39,930 nt of DNA from Hyphomicrobiales bacterium. GTDB taxonomy: Bacteria; Pseudomonadota; Alphaproteobacteria; Rhizobiales; Xanthobacteraceae. Below are positions 8,029 to 16,376 of this stretch, in pieces. How positions within the stretch are numbered: the stretch's first letter is position 1; every line of letters starts with the position of its first letter. The stretch is from positions 1 through 39,930 of the forward strand of contig WHTM01000044.1 of NCBI GenBank assembly GCA_009377755.1, written 5' to 3'. The notes under the pieces were generated by a model. The model was not told the DNA's origin and searched no databases. It worked only from the letters and a program-made list of their open reading frames with translations. The position numbers and the translations under genes were made by a program.

Positions 8029-8781
8029 TCAGACGTGCTGTCCGCCGTTGATGTGGATCTCGGCGCCGTTCACGTAGGACGAAGTCTCGGTGCACAGCAC
8101 GTAGATGATCTTGGCGACCTCGTCCGGGGTGCCGAGGCGGTGCATCGGAATATGCTCGACGATCTTTTTCGTCCCAGGGGAGAGAAGGGCGGTGTCGATT
8201 TCCCCCGGTGCGATGGAGTTGACACGGATATCGAGCGGTCCGAAATCCGCCGCCATCTCACGCGTCAGCGAGGCGAGCGCCGCCTTCGAGGTCGCATAAG
8301 CGGCGCCGGCGAAAGGATGCACGCGCGAGCCGGCGATCGAGGTGACGTTGACGACTGAACCCTTGGTCGCCTTGAGCTCATCGATCAGCCCGCGCGCCAG
8401 CATGATCGGCGCGAAGAAATTGACGTGGAAAACATGGCGCCAGATGTCGAGCGTGGTGTCGATCGAGGACAGTCGCTTGCCCCCTTCGGCCTTGGGCGAA
8501 ATCGCCGCATTGTTGACCAGCGCGTGCAATTCGCCGTCGGTCAGGCGGCTCTTGATCTCCCGGATCGCCTCGGCGGTATTGTCGGGGTCGGCGAGATCGA
8601 CCTGAATATGGTCTTCAGGTCCCGCTTCCCAGGGGCAGTTCTCCGGGAACGGATGCCGCGAGCAGGTGACCACGCGCCAGCCAGCGGCAGAAAATCGCTT
8701 GACGGTCGCGTGGCCGATGCCGCGGCTCGCGCCGGTGAGCAGCAGGGTTCGCCGCGGCTGGTTCGTGTGCGGGGTCGGCAT
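8029..8781 (-). CDS. SDR family NAD(P)-dependent oxidoreductase
   Basis: Classical short-chain dehydrogenase/reductase of 250 residues. Visible motifs in order: TGASRGIG near the N-terminus (cofactor binding), the NNAA motif, catalytic Ser in VTSIAGS, YATSK (catalytic Tyr-x3-Lys), and the C-terminal NGAEIHINGGQHV that is standard for this class. It is a cytoplasmic enzyme interconverting alcohols and carbonyls; the substrate cannot be inferred. It is transcribed toward corA (convergent) and lies 35 bases beyond the 3' end of pdxH on the same strand, so cotranscription with pdxH is possible. Confidence 0.9.
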   Translation of the reverse strand: MPTPHTNQPRRTLLLTGASRGIGHATVKRFSAAGWRVVTCSRHPFPENCPWEAGPEDHIQVDLADPDNTAEAIREIKSRLTDGELHALVNNAAISPKAEGGKRLSSIDTTLDIWRHVFHVNFFAPIMLARGLIDELKATKGSVVNVTSIAGSRVHPFAGAAYATSKAALASLTREMAADFGPLDIRVNSIAPGEIDTALLSPGTKKIVEHIPMHRLGTPDEVAKIIYVLCTETSSYVNGAEIHINGGQHV

Positions 8782-8816
8782 TCGGATTGAGGTTCCTTAC
8801 AGGCTCATGGCGTGTT

Positions 8817-9458
8817 TCAAGGATAGAGCCGCGTCTTCGTCCAGGCGGCCCGTGGCGACGCCCGCCGGTATTCGACTCGATGATGCAGCCGGAATGGCTG
8901 ATCCTGCCAGAACTCGATGACGGTCGGAACGAGGCGGAATCCGGACCAGTTCTCGGGCCGGGGCACCGATCCTAGTGCGAATTTAGCCGCATAGCGCGCG
9001 CAGGCCTGTTCCAGGGCGAAGCGGCTCTCCAGCGCCGCGGACTGTTTGCTCGCCCAGGCGCCGATCTGTGACAGCCGTGCCCGGCTGGCGAAATAGGCGT
9101 CGGCCTCCTCGGAGGTCACCGGCTCGACCTGTCCGCGCAGGCGGACCTGCCGTTGCAACGATTTCCAGTGGAAGACCAGAGCCGCGAGGGGGGTCGCCCG
9201 CAACTCTTTGCCTTTCGCGCTGTCCAGATTGGTGTAAAAGACAAATCCCCGTTCGTCGAAGTCCTTCAGCAAGACCATCCGGCAATTGGGCAGACCGTCG
9301 GCGTCGACCGTCGCCAGCGCCATGGCGTCAGGGTCGGTCGGCTCCACTTGCTTGGCTTGCGCAAACCATTCGGCGAACAGGCGAAATGGCTCCGTGCTCG
9401 GAGCGGAGTCACCGTTCATTAACCAGATCGGGTGTTCAATCGCACGCGTGTCGGACAT
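8817..9458 (-). CDS. pdxH: Pyridoxamine/pyridoxine 5'-phosphate oxidase
   Basis: 213-residue FMN enzyme that oxidises PNP or PMP to pyridoxal 5'-phosphate, the last step of vitamin B6 cofactor synthesis and salvage. Diagnostic segments are present: [20 protein letters not shown] and SAKGKEL (FMN phosphate contacts), [14 protein letters not shown], and the C-terminal family block with [13 protein letters not shown] and RLYP at the very end. Length matches the family. ATG 9456-9458 gives a normal length; an in-frame GTG at 9470 would add four residues. It is divergent from the RT0821-type lipoprotein gene. Confidence 0.95.
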   Translation of the reverse strand: MSDTRAIEHPIWLMNGDSAPSTEPFRLFAEWFAQAKQVEPTDPDAMALATVDADGLPNCRMVLLKDFDERGFVFYTNLDSAKGKELRATPLAALVFHWKSLQRQVRLRGQVEPVTSEEADAYFASRARLSQIGAWASKQSAALESRFALEQACARYAAKFALGSVPRPENWSGFRLVPTVIEFWQDQPFRLHHRVEYRRASPRAAWTKTRLYP

Positions 9459-9540
9459 TCCTCGGAGCACTCTCGTGGCCGGCCTGATCTCGGGACGGGC
9501 GCTGCCCGATCAATATAGGGCAAGGCCGGCGCCCCGCCTA

Positions 9541-9990
9541 ATGCGAGGGGTCAGGGCGCTGTCGTCGCTTGCCGCGGTGCTGATACTTGTCCTGGCAAGC
9601 GGCGGCTGCAGCTTTCGGCTCGGGTCGATGTTCGAGCCGAACAGCGGCGAGGCGAAAATCCAGCGCGCCGGCTCCATCGGCCCGGTCAGACCGGTATCGG
9701 CACAAGCGGTTGCGCGGGCGGAGTCGGATGCGGCCCTGCGCGCGGCGGCGAGTGAGTTGCTGACGCGCAATGAGCCCAACGCAAGCATGCCCTGGGAAAA
9801 TCCGCAGACGGGTGCACGCGGCACCGTGACACCGATCGCCAGCGGCTACACGCTGGCTGGCGCGACCTGCCGCGACTTCCTGGCGAGCTATGTCCAGGCG
9901 GGCTCGGAGGATTGGCTGCAGGGCGAGGCCTGCCGCGAACGGCAGGGCCAGTGGGAGGTGCGCAGCCTCAAGCCCTGGACCCGTTCCTGA
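9541..9990 (+). CDS. RT0821/Lpp0805-family surface lipoprotein
   Basis: 149-residue envelope protein. The signal peptide ends in a lipobox (LASGGCS, Cys near residue 24), so it should be lipidated. The C-terminal half matches the RT0821/Lpp0805 'surface antigen' family: a segment with MPWENPQTGARGTVTP, the Cys pair in TCRDFLASY and ACRERQGQWEV, and the terminal KPWTRS. Function is unknown in the family, which is widespread in alphaproteobacteria. I start at ATG 9541 because the signal peptide begins there; sequence further upstream in the frame overlaps pdxH and looks noncoding. Confidence 0.85.
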   Translation: MRGVRALSSLAAVLILVLASGGCSFRLGSMFEPNSGEAKIQRAGSIGPVRPVSAQAVARAESDAALRAAASELLTRNEPNASMPWENPQTGARGTVTPIASGYTLAGATCRDFLASYVQAGSEDWLQGEACRERQGQWEVRSLKPWTRS

Positions 9991-10112
9991 CCGTCGTCAT
10001 GTTGCGACTTGCGACGGATCGCGTTGCGCGACGCCGCTTGGATTCCCACATTTAGGTCAACGTGCCGGGCATTCGGTCGGGCGCCAGGGGATTGGAATCG
10101 GAGCAGAAAAGT

Positions 10113-11096
10113 ATGCGCGACCCCTATGAGGTGTTGGGGGTGCGGCGGGGCGCGTCCGCCGCCGACATCAAGAGCGCGTTCCGGCGGCTCGCCAAGAAGC
10201 TGCACCCCGACGCCAACAGGCAAGATCCCAAGGCGGCGGCTCGATTCGCCGAGTTGAATGCCGCCTATGAGATCCTCGGCGAGGAAGACAAACGCAAGGC
10301 TTTCGACCGCGGCGAGATCAACGCGGAGGGCAAGCCGCGGTACCAGGGTTTCGAGGGGTTCGGCGCGCGTCCGGGCGGGCGCAGCACCGGCGCCGAAGGA
10401 TTCGAGACTTTCAACTGGAGTCCCGATGGATTTCAGCGATCCGGCGGCCGGCAGGGCGGCGGATTCCGCGGATTTGGCGGCATCGATGACATCCTCAAGG
10501 ACGTGTTCGGCGGTGCGGCCGCTGGCGGCCGGCGCGCCGGCGCCGAGCAGGTCTTCGAAACGGCGGATGTCGGCGACGGCGATATCAGCGTCGCTGTCAC
10601 GATCACGCTGCCGGAAGCCGCCAAGGGAACGGCGCGTCGCGTCCATCTTCCCACCGGCAAGGACGTGGATGTGAAGTTCCCCGCGGGCCTCTCCGAAGGG
10701 CAGCAGATCCGGCTCAAGGGGCAGGGCTTGCCGGGATCCTCCGGTCGCCCAGGCGCCGCGATGATTGCGGTATCGATCGCGCCGCATCCGGTCTTCAAGC
10801 GCGACGGCAACGATCTGCGCCTCGACCTGCCGATTACGCTTGACGAGGCGGTGCTTGGCGCCAAGGTGCGGGTGCCGACGCTCGACGGCGCGGTCGATCT
10901 GGCGATCCCGCCCGGGACCAGCAGCGGCCGGGTGTTCCGCTTGCGCGGCAAGGGTTTTCCAGCCAAGGGCAGCACCGGCGACTTGTTTGCGACAATCCGC
11001 ATCGTGCTGCCGGAGGAGAGCGACGCAGAGCTTACAGAACTGATGCGCAAGTGGCGCGACAGCAAGCCCTATGATCCGCGCCGCGACATGAGCTGA
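10113..11096 (+). CDS. DnaJ/CbpA-like co-chaperone without zinc finger
   Basis: 327-residue type II J-domain protein. The J domain spans about residues 1-68 with the essential HPD at 31-33 (KKLHPDANRQ). A Gly/Phe-rich linker follows (about 75-150, with repeated GFxGFG and GGGF). Then come the two beta-barrel substrate-binding domains and C-terminal dimerisation segment (about 165-320). The CxxCxGxG zinc-finger repeats of DnaJ proper are absent, as in CbpA. The family stimulates DnaK ATPase and hands over unfolded clients in the cytoplasm. I choose ATG 10113 (MRDPYEVLG) because it opens the J domain and GGAG lies upstream. The 3' end overlaps the convergent anti-sigma gene by 28 bases. Confidence 0.93.
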   Translation: MRDPYEVLGVRRGASAADIKSAFRRLAKKLHPDANRQDPKAAARFAELNAAYEILGEEDKRKAFDRGEINAEGKPRYQGFEGFGARPGGRSTGAEGFETFNWSPDGFQRSGGRQGGGFRGFGGIDDILKDVFGGAAAGGRRAGAEQVFETADVGDGDISVAVTITLPEAAKGTARRVHLPTGKDVDVKFPAGLSEGQQIRLKGQGLPGSSGRPGAAMIAVSIAPHPVFKRDGNDLRLDLPITLDEAVLGAKVRVPTLDGAVDLAIPPGTSSGRVFRLRGKGFPAKGSTGDLFATIRIVLPEESDAELTELMRKWRDSKPYDPRRDMS

Positions 11097-11884
11097 CCGC
11101 TGTCGCTGCGCCGCGCGGGAGCGCGATTCTCCAGTTGCTCGTAGGCCGACTGGGCGATCTTGCCGAGCCGGTCGCGATCCGCCGGCCCACTCATCACGAA
11201 GCCGATCTCGCTATCGATCCAGTGCACGGCGGCGAACTTGTCGACGACGTTGTAGCGAAACGCCATCTGCGGCTGCCGTTGGGTCGAGCTGTAGAGCGTG
11301 AATCGCTCGCCATTCGCGCCTTCATACATGAACAGTGCCGCCGGGCCGTTCAGCCCGGGCAAGAGCCGGCCGCCCAGCAGTTTCAGCCCGAACTTGCCGA
11401 GATCGGGCGCGCGCAGGGTGGTCCCGACCCTCCGCGACAGCCACGGCACCAAATGGCGCTCGCCCGCCTTCACCTCGATCGGATGGCGAACCTCGGCGAT
11501 GTAAAGCCGATGCGCGCTCAGCGCTTCGGCGGTGAACGGATCGAACCGACCCGGTGCGACCGTGGACACGCCGCGCACCGTCCACCCGGCGACGCCGCCA
11601 GCCAGAAAGGCTGCCAGCACCGCCGCCGCTACCATTCCGGCCCGCGCGTAACGGCGGCGTGTGAGCCGATCGAGCTTCAGGCGTTCCGGCGTCGGCTCGT
11701 TCGCAACTGCGCCGTAGCGCGCGCGGATGGCATCCGCCTGCGTCCGCCAGGCGGCGACCTGCTCCGCGTCGTCAGGATGCTTTGCGAGCCAGTCTTCGAC
11801 GGCGTCCCTGCGATCCTCTGGGAGTTCGCCATCGACAAAGGCGTGAAACTCATCCTCGGTCACAGGTGTGATGGGATCGATCAT
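11069..11884 (-). CDS. Transmembrane anti-sigma factor
   Basis: 271-residue membrane anti-sigma factor paired with the ECF sigma gene just upstream on the same strand (15-base gap). The N-terminal cytoplasmic domain has the family pattern EFHAFVDGELPEDRR; the zinc-binding HxxxCxxC motif is absent. One membrane helix lies near residues 84-105 (AGMVAAAVLAAFLAGGVAGW), followed by a periplasmic sensor domain of about 160 residues. It should hold the sigma factor inactive until a periplasmic signal arrives; the signal is unknown. The ATG at 11884 is preferred, with GAGG 9 bases upstream, over TTG 11893. The 3' end overlaps dnaJ-like on the other strand. Confidence 0.85.
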   Translation of the reverse strand: MIDPITPVTEDEFHAFVDGELPEDRRDAVEDWLAKHPDDAEQVAAWRTQADAIRARYGAVANEPTPERLKLDRLTRRRYARAGMVAAAVLAAFLAGGVAGWTVRGVSTVAPGRFDPFTAEALSAHRLYIAEVRHPIEVKAGERHLVPWLSRRVGTTLRAPDLGKFGLKLLGGRLLPGLNGPAALFMYEGANGERFTLYSSTQRQPQMAFRYNVVDKFAAVHWIDSEIGFVMSGPADRDRLGKIAQSAYEQLENRAPARRSDSGQLMSRRGS

Positions 11885-11899
11885 GGCATTCAACCTCGG

Positions 11900-12433
11900 T
11901 CATTTCACACGGCGAAGCGACAGGCGCTTGCCGTCCAGGTAGGCTTTGATCTGCAGCCGCGCGCGCGCGAGACGCGACATGACGGTTCCGATCGGAACGC
12001 CCTGTACTTCGGCGACCTCGCGGTAGCTGAGGCCTTCGAGCACGACGAGCAGCAGCGCGGTGCGCTGGTCCTCGACGAGTTCGGCGAGCGCACGTTCGAT
12101 GTCGCGACTGCCGGCTTCCGGACCGGCGGCATCGGGGGCGTCGTTGTCGTCGATCGGCGACATGGCGGGACGGCGGGCAAGCGAACGGAGGCGATTGCGG
12201 TTGAGATTGGTCAAGATCGTGTAGAGCCAACTTCGGATGTTACCCCCGTGAAACAGGTGTTCAGAGCGGAGCGCCCGTACCAGCGTATCCTGCACCAGAT
12301 CGTCGGCGGCCTCGGCGTCGCGCGTCAGTGCCCGCGCATAGCGCCGCAGCGCCGGTATCGATGCTTCGATGCCCTGACGAAATCCGGTCAATGGGTGCTC
12401 CCGAGCCTCCGCGCGCGGCCGACCTGGGCGCAT
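11900..12433 (-). CDS. ECF-family RNA polymerase sigma factor
   Basis: 177-residue extracytoplasmic-function sigma factor. Region 2 is visible at about residues 22-95 (DDLVQDTLVRALR and NIRSWLYTILTNLNRNRLR). Region 4 is at about 115-170, with the -35 recognition helix-turn-helix LSYREVAEVQGVPIGTVMSR. Region 3 is missing, as expected for ECF factors. GGAGG 7-8 bases before the ATG at 12433 supports this start. It forms a sigma/anti-sigma operon with the next gene, so autoregulation is likely, although I could not identify its promoter. It is divergent from fabI. Confidence 0.93.
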   Translation of the reverse strand: MRPGRPRAEAREHPLTGFRQGIEASIPALRRYARALTRDAEAADDLVQDTLVRALRSEHLFHGGNIRSWLYTILTNLNRNRLRSLARRPAMSPIDDNDAPDAAGPEAGSRDIERALAELVEDQRTALLLVVLEGLSYREVAEVQGVPIGTVMSRLARARLQIKAYLDGKRLSLRRVK

Positions 12434-12607
12434 ACGCGCACCCTCCGACCCTTATGATTCAAGGCCGCGGTCGACGCGAAGACATCGCCACTTTGTTGCC
12501 GAGTCGAGTCGCCAACGCTAGCGAAAACACCAGTAAATACATGGTATTCCCGCAACCCAGGTCAGCGCTGTACGTGCGGATCGTGGGCTGCTTGAAGGTC
12601 CCAGCCC

Positions 12608-12620
12608 CCTATGCCATAGG
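12608..12620. promoter_or_regulatory. Short palindrome upstream of fabI
   Basis: CCTATG-C-CATAGG is a perfect 6-bp inverted repeat with a one-base centre, 37 bases before the fabI start, within the 224-base divergent region between the sigma factor gene and fabI. It could be an operator; it may also be chance. Confidence 0.25.
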
Positions 12621-12657
12621 AGGCCCCCGGCCCGGAGCCGGCTGAGCGGGAGACAAT

Positions 12658-13470
12658 ATGGCGGAAGCCTCGGGTCTGATGCGCGGCAAGCGTGGGCTGA
12701 TCATGGGCGTCGCCAACAGCCGTTCGATTGCCTGGGGGATTGCGCGGGCCTGCCACGAACATGGGGCCGCCCTGGCCTTCACCTATCAGGGCGATGCGCT
12801 GAAGAAGCGGGTTGGGCCGCTCGCCGCCGAACTGGGCGGCAAGGTCGTCGGCCACTGCGACGTCACCGACGCGGCCTCGATCGATGCCGTGTTCGCGGCG
12901 GTCCAGTCGACCTGGGGCGCGCTCGATTTCGTCGTCCACGCCATCGCCTTTTCCGACAAGGACCAACTCGACGGCCGCTACGTCGACACCACCGAAGACA
13001 ACTTCAGCAAGACGCTGCTCATCAGCTGCTACTCGTTCACCGCGATCGCGCAACGTGCCGAGCGGCTCATGCCGAACGGCGGCTCGCTGCTGACGCTGAC
13101 CTATTACGGCGCCGAGAAGTGGATGCCGCACTATAACGTCATGGGTGTCGCCAAGGCGGCGTTGGAGGCCTCGGTGCGCTACCTCGCCGCCGACCTCGGA
13201 TCCAGGAACATCCGCGTCAACGCAATTTCCGCGGGCCCGATCAAGACTCTCGCGGCCTCTGGAATCGGTGACTTCCGATACATCCTGCGCTGGAACGAAT
13301 TCAATGCGCCGCTCCGGCGCAGTGTGACGAGCGAGGAGGTCGGTGCCGCAGCCGTCTACCTGCTCTCCGACATGGGGCGCGGCGTCACCGGTGAGGTCCA
13401 CCATGTCGATGCCGGCTACCATATCGTCGGCATGAAGCACCCGGACGCCCCGGACATCGTCAAGGATTAG
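12658..13470 (+). CDS. fabI: Enoyl-[acyl-carrier-protein] reductase (NADH), FabI
   Basis: 270-residue FabI-type divergent SDR that catalyses the last reduction of each fatty-acid elongation cycle in the cytoplasm. Family hallmarks: GVANSRSIAWGIA (the altered cofactor loop of FabI), then the active site with Tyr-x6-Lys spacing in YNVMGVAK and an upstream Tyr in YYGAEKW, ending with the conserved substrate loop and VDAGYHIVGM. It is the target class of triclosan and isoniazid-like inhibitors. GGGAG upstream of ATG 12658 supports the start. It appears monocistronic and convergent with the lysine-rich protein gene. Rhizobiales often carry more than one FabI, so it need not be the only copy. Confidence 0.95.
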   Translation: MAEASGLMRGKRGLIMGVANSRSIAWGIARACHEHGAALAFTYQGDALKKRVGPLAAELGGKVVGHCDVTDAASIDAVFAAVQSTWGALDFVVHAIAFSDKDQLDGRYVDTTEDNFSKTLLISCYSFTAIAQRAERLMPNGGSLLTLTYYGAEKWMPHYNVMGVAKAALEASVRYLAADLGSRNIRVNAISAGPIKTLAASGIGDFRYILRWNEFNAPLRRSVTSEEVGAAAVYLLSDMGRGVTGEVHHVDAGYHIVGMKHPDAPDIVKD

Positions 13471-13475
13471 ACACC

Positions 13476-13513
13476 TCAAAAAACACGAACGGCCGGACAC
13501 CTGGTCCGGCCGT
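13476..13513 (-). terminator. Intrinsic terminator for the lysine-rich protein gene (shared hairpin)
   Basis: A perfect 10-bp stem (ACGGCCGGAC at 13489-13498, GTCCGGCCGT at 13504-13513) with a 5-base loop. Read on the minus strand it is followed by a T-rich run (the complement of AAAAAA at about 13478-13483), giving a good rho-independent terminator 26 bases past the stop of the minus-strand gene. The stem may also end fabI transcription, without a T-tract in that direction. Confidence 0.75.
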
Positions 13514-13538
13514 CCCATCCACGCGCGTGAAATTGATA

Positions 13539-13853
13539 TCAGGCCGCGATCTGGTAGAGGATGACGCCGCTCTTCTTTTCCATCTTGGCGGGCTTCTTCT
13601 TGGAGGATTTCTTCGCCTTCTTCTTCGCCGCCTTCTTCTCCTGGGCGGAGATGTCGGTGACGGTCAGCGACGACTTCTTTTCCATCTTCTTGGCGGGCTT
13701 CTTCTTGGAGGACTTCTTTGCCTTCTTCTTCTTCGCCTGTGCGGAGAAGTCCGTGGCAGTCATGCCGTTGCCGGCAGGAGCGGCGAATACGGGCGTTAGG
13801 CTGGTCGCGCCGAGGAAGCCCAGCGCGGCCGCGATGGCAATAAGTTTACGCAT
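13539..13853 (-). CDS. Exported lysine-rich repeat protein
   Basis: 104-residue protein with a clear signal peptide (MRKLIAIAAALGFLGATS, cleavage near Ala24-Ala25) and a very basic mature part: by my count about 26 of 80 mature residues are Lys. The mature chain is two tandem copies of a roughly 30-residue unit: TDFSAQ followed by Lys runs with AKKSSKKKPAKKMEKKS (about 34-61) and TDISAQ followed by AKKSSKKKPAKMEKKS (about 67-95), ending GVILYQIAA. The motif resembles histone H1 tails, yet this protein is exported. Function is unknown; binding of anionic envelope polymers or DNA is possible. GAGGA upstream of ATG 13851-13853 decides the start. Confidence 0.75.
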   Translation of the reverse strand: MRKLIAIAAALGFLGATSLTPVFAAPAGNGMTATDFSAQAKKKKAKKSSKKKPAKKMEKKSSLTVTDISAQEKKAAKKKAKKSSKKKPAKMEKKSGVILYQIAA

Positions 13854-14160
13854 GTTGTTGATCCTCGATTGCTGGTCCGTCGGTCCAGCGAGAGCCGAGC
13901 ATTCGGCTTGCATCCGCTCTCTTGCCCCGCTTATCCGATGCTGGAATCCATACTCGAAACGGAACCTTGCTGCAACTGGATTCACAGAAATAATACTGTA
14001 AAATCCGATACTTAACAGATATTCAGAATGAATTGTCATTCATTGACATGAACGTTCGTTCAAGCGCCGGCGCAGCTTATATCACCGCCGGCGCTTGCGG
14101 CAGGGCGATTTGACCGGCTTACGTCTGCGGGCTACCAAACGGCTTTTCCACGAGAACGGC
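13854..14160. other. 307-base divergent region with clustered inverted repeats
   Basis: Control region between the minus-strand lysine-rich protein gene and aroC. It is AT-rich around 13980-14045, unusual for this window. It carries several symmetric sequences: GAATGA/TCATTC (14026-14031, 14036-14041), GAACGTTC (14050-14057), TGAAC/GTTCA (14049-14053, 14058-14062), and a 12-bp perfect inverted repeat CAAGCGCCGGCG (14061-14072) / CGCCGGCGCTTG (14086-14097) with a 13-base AT-rich loop. No gene is visible. Confidence 0.6.
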
Positions 14161-15276
14161 ATGTCCTTCAATACGTTCGGCCACATGTTTCGCGTGACGA
14201 CGTTTGGCGAGAGCCACGGACCGGCACTCGGCTGTGTTGTCGACGGCTGCCCGCCCCATATTCCGCTGAAGCCCGCCGATATTCAGCAGCACCTCGATCG
14301 GCGCCGGCCGGGTCAGTCGCGGTTCACCACGCAGCGGCGCGAACCGGACGCGGTCAAGATTCTCTCCGGTGTCTTTCAAGATCCTGCGACCGGCGAGGAC
14401 GTCACCACCGGCACGCCGATCATGTTGCTGATCGAGAATGTCGATCAACGCTCCAAGGACTATGCCGAGATCAAGGACATCTACCGGCCCGGTCACGCTG
14501 GCCTGACTTACGACTTTAAATACGGCTTCCATGACTATCGCGGGGGCGGTCGCGCCTCGGCACGTGAGACCGCGGCACGGGTCGCCGCCGGTGCGGTGGC
14601 GCGCAAGGTCGTCCCGGGCCTGATGGTGCGCGGTGCGCTTGTGCAGATGGGACCGCACAAGGTCGATCGTGAGAAATGGGACTGGGCGGAGATCGACCGC
14701 AATCCATTCTTTTGCCCGGACGCCGAGCGAGCAGCCTTCTTTGCCGATTATCTCGACGAGATCCGCAAGCGAGGATCGTCGATCGGGGCGGTCATCGAGA
14801 TCATCGCCGAGGGAGTGCCGTCTGGTCTTGGGGCGCCGGTCTACGGCAAGCTTGACGGCGATCTCGCCGCCGGCCTGATGGGGATCAATGCCGTGAAGGG
14901 TGTTGAGATCGGCGAGGGCTTTGCCGTGGCCGCGCTCACCGGCGAGGAGAATGCCGACGAAATCCGTATGGGAAACGACGGTCGCCCCCGCTTTCTCTCC
15001 AACCATGCCGGCGGCATACTCGGCGGCATTTCCACCGGCCAACTGGTCATTGCGCGCTTTGCCGTCAAGCCCACGTCGTCCATCCTGACACCGCGGCGCA
15101 CCGTCGACCGCTTCGGCAACGAGACCGAAGTCGTGACCAAGGGGCGCCATGACCCCTGTGTCGGCATCCGTGCAGTGCCGATCGGCGAGGCGATGGTGGC
15201 ATGTGTCATCGCCGATCATTATCTGCGTCAGCGCGGGCAGGTCGGCGGCCCCGCCGTCTGGCCATTCCCGAAGTGA
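14161..15276 (+). CDS. aroC: Chorismate synthase
   Basis: 371-residue enzyme of the shikimate pathway that converts 5-enolpyruvylshikimate 3-phosphate to chorismate using reduced FMN. Diagnostic blocks are present: [18 protein letters not shown] near the N-terminus, [16 protein letters not shown], the central [21 protein letters not shown], and near the C-terminus the [15 protein letters not shown] segment. Length is typical. I start at ATG 14161 (MSFNTFG) because family homology begins there. The next gene, ribB, begins 7 bases after the stop, so the two are cotranscribed, linking aromatic amino acid and riboflavin synthesis. Confidence 0.97.
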   Translation: MSFNTFGHMFRVTTFGESHGPALGCVVDGCPPHIPLKPADIQQHLDRRRPGQSRFTTQRREPDAVKILSGVFQDPATGEDVTTGTPIMLLIENVDQRSKDYAEIKDIYRPGHAGLTYDFKYGFHDYRGGGRASARETAARVAAGAVARKVVPGLMVRGALVQMGPHKVDREKWDWAEIDRNPFFCPDAERAAFFADYLDEIRKRGSSIGAVIEIIAEGVPSGLGAPVYGKLDGDLAAGLMGINAVKGVEIGEGFAVAALTGEENADEIRMGNDGRPRFLSNHAGGILGGISTGQLVIARFAVKPTSSILTPRRTVDRFGNETEVVTKGRHDPCVGIRAVPIGEAMVACVIADHYLRQRGQVGGPAVWPFPK

Positions 15277-15283
15277 GAACCAC

Positions 15284-16375
15284 GTGAACGAAATTCAACG
15301 TAGCGTCGATGCAGCGATCGCCGCCTTTGCTCGCGGCGAACTGGTCGTCGTCACGGATGACGACGATCGCGAGAACGAGGGCGACCTGTTCGTCGCCGGC
15401 TCGCTCTGCACGCCGGAGAAGATGGCGTTCATCATCCGTCACACCTCGGGAATCGTCTGCGCTCCGATTTCCGCCGCAGATGCCAAGCGCCTGCACCTCG
15501 ACCCGATGGTGGGCGCAAACGACGCCCCGCTCGGCACCGCGTTCACGGTTTCGGTCGACTGCCGCCATGGGCTCACCACAGGCATCTCGGCAGAAGAGCG
15601 GACCAACACCGTGCGCGCGCTCGCCAACGGCAACAGCGGTGCCGCCGATTTTGTGCGGCCCGGCCACGTGTTCCCGCTGATCGGGCGCGAAGGTGGCGTG
15701 TTGATGCGCTCCGGACATACCGAGGCCTGTATTGATCTGTGCCGCCTCGCCGGCTTGCCGCCGGTCGGGGTGTTATCAGAGTTGATGAACGACGACGGCA
15801 CTGTCATGCGCGGGCCGGCCGTGGCTGCCTTTGCGGAAAAGCACGGACTGCGGCTGCTGTCGATCGCCGATCTCATCGCCTACCGGCAGGCACGGGAAAA
15901 GCTGGTCACGCGCGTCGGCGAGTTCCCGGTCGCCTCGGAGGTTGGGACGATGCGAGGCTACGCGTACGTGACGCCGTTCGATCAGGTTCACCACATGGCG
16001 TTCGTCTATGGCTCCATCGGCAACGGCATCAACGTTCCGGCCAGATTGCACCGCGCCGACATCGTGCGCGACCTGTTCGAAGGCGGAAAGCCGATCCGGG
16101 CGGCGCTGGCGTACTTCAAGACCGCAGGGCGCGGCGTCATCGTGCTGCTCCGCGATGGGACCGCCGGCGTTCCGATCCAGGCCATCCCGCGTCAGGGTGA
16201 TGGCAGCTCGGAGGAGGCGCGCGTGCGGCAGTGGCGTGAGGTGGGGCTCGGCGCGCAGATACTCAAGGACCTCGGTATCTCCTCGATCCGCCTCTTGGCC
16301 TCGGCTCGGTTCACCTATGTCGGCCTCGCCGGCTTCGGCATCGAGATCGTGGCGACGGAGATGCTGGAGGGGTAG
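15284..16375 (+). CDS. ribB: 3,4-dihydroxy-2-butanone-4-phosphate synthase with degenerate GTP cyclohydrolase II-like domain
   Basis: 363-residue protein. The N-terminal half (about 1-205) is a complete DHBP synthase with DDDDRENEGDLF (metal and substrate site) and RSGHTEACIDLCRLAG, making the four-carbon unit of riboflavin from ribulose 5-phosphate. The C-terminal half (about 208-363) has the GTP cyclohydrolase II fold outline but lacks the zinc site: the expected Cys-x10-Cys-x-Cys segment is replaced by ARLHRADIVRDLF, and no HEGRGIGL-type motif is present. It is probably not a working cyclohydrolase. Start is GTG 15284, 7 bases after aroC. No FMN riboswitch is possible in such a short gap. 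Confidence 0.9.
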   Translation: MNEIQRSVDAAIAAFARGELVVVTDDDDRENEGDLFVAGSLCTPEKMAFIIRHTSGIVCAPISAADAKRLHLDPMVGANDAPLGTAFTVSVDCRHGLTTGISAEERTNTVRALANGNSGAADFVRPGHVFPLIGREGGVLMRSGHTEACIDLCRLAGLPPVGVLSELMNDDGTVMRGPAVAAFAEKHGLRLLSIADLIAYRQAREKLVTRVGEFPVASEVGTMRGYAYVTPFDQVHHMAFVYGSIGNGINVPARLHRADIVRDLFEGGKPIRAALAYFKTAGRGVIVLLRDGTAGVPIQAIPRQGDGSSEEARVRQWREVGLGAQILKDLGISSIRLLASARFTYVGLAGFGIEIVATEMLEG

Positions 16376-16376
16376 C

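Noticed and set aside
13561-14001. Plus-strand frame rich in Phe (FFSILAGFFLEDFFAFFF) opposite the lysine-rich gene
   Set aside because: Poly-Lys codons read in reverse give Phe-rich, membrane-like sequence. The minus-strand gene has a signal peptide, a ribosome binding site and a terminator.
15277-15283. FMN riboswitch upstream of ribB
   Set aside because: Only 7 bases separate aroC from ribB, and the aroC leader shows none of the FMN element's conserved blocks.
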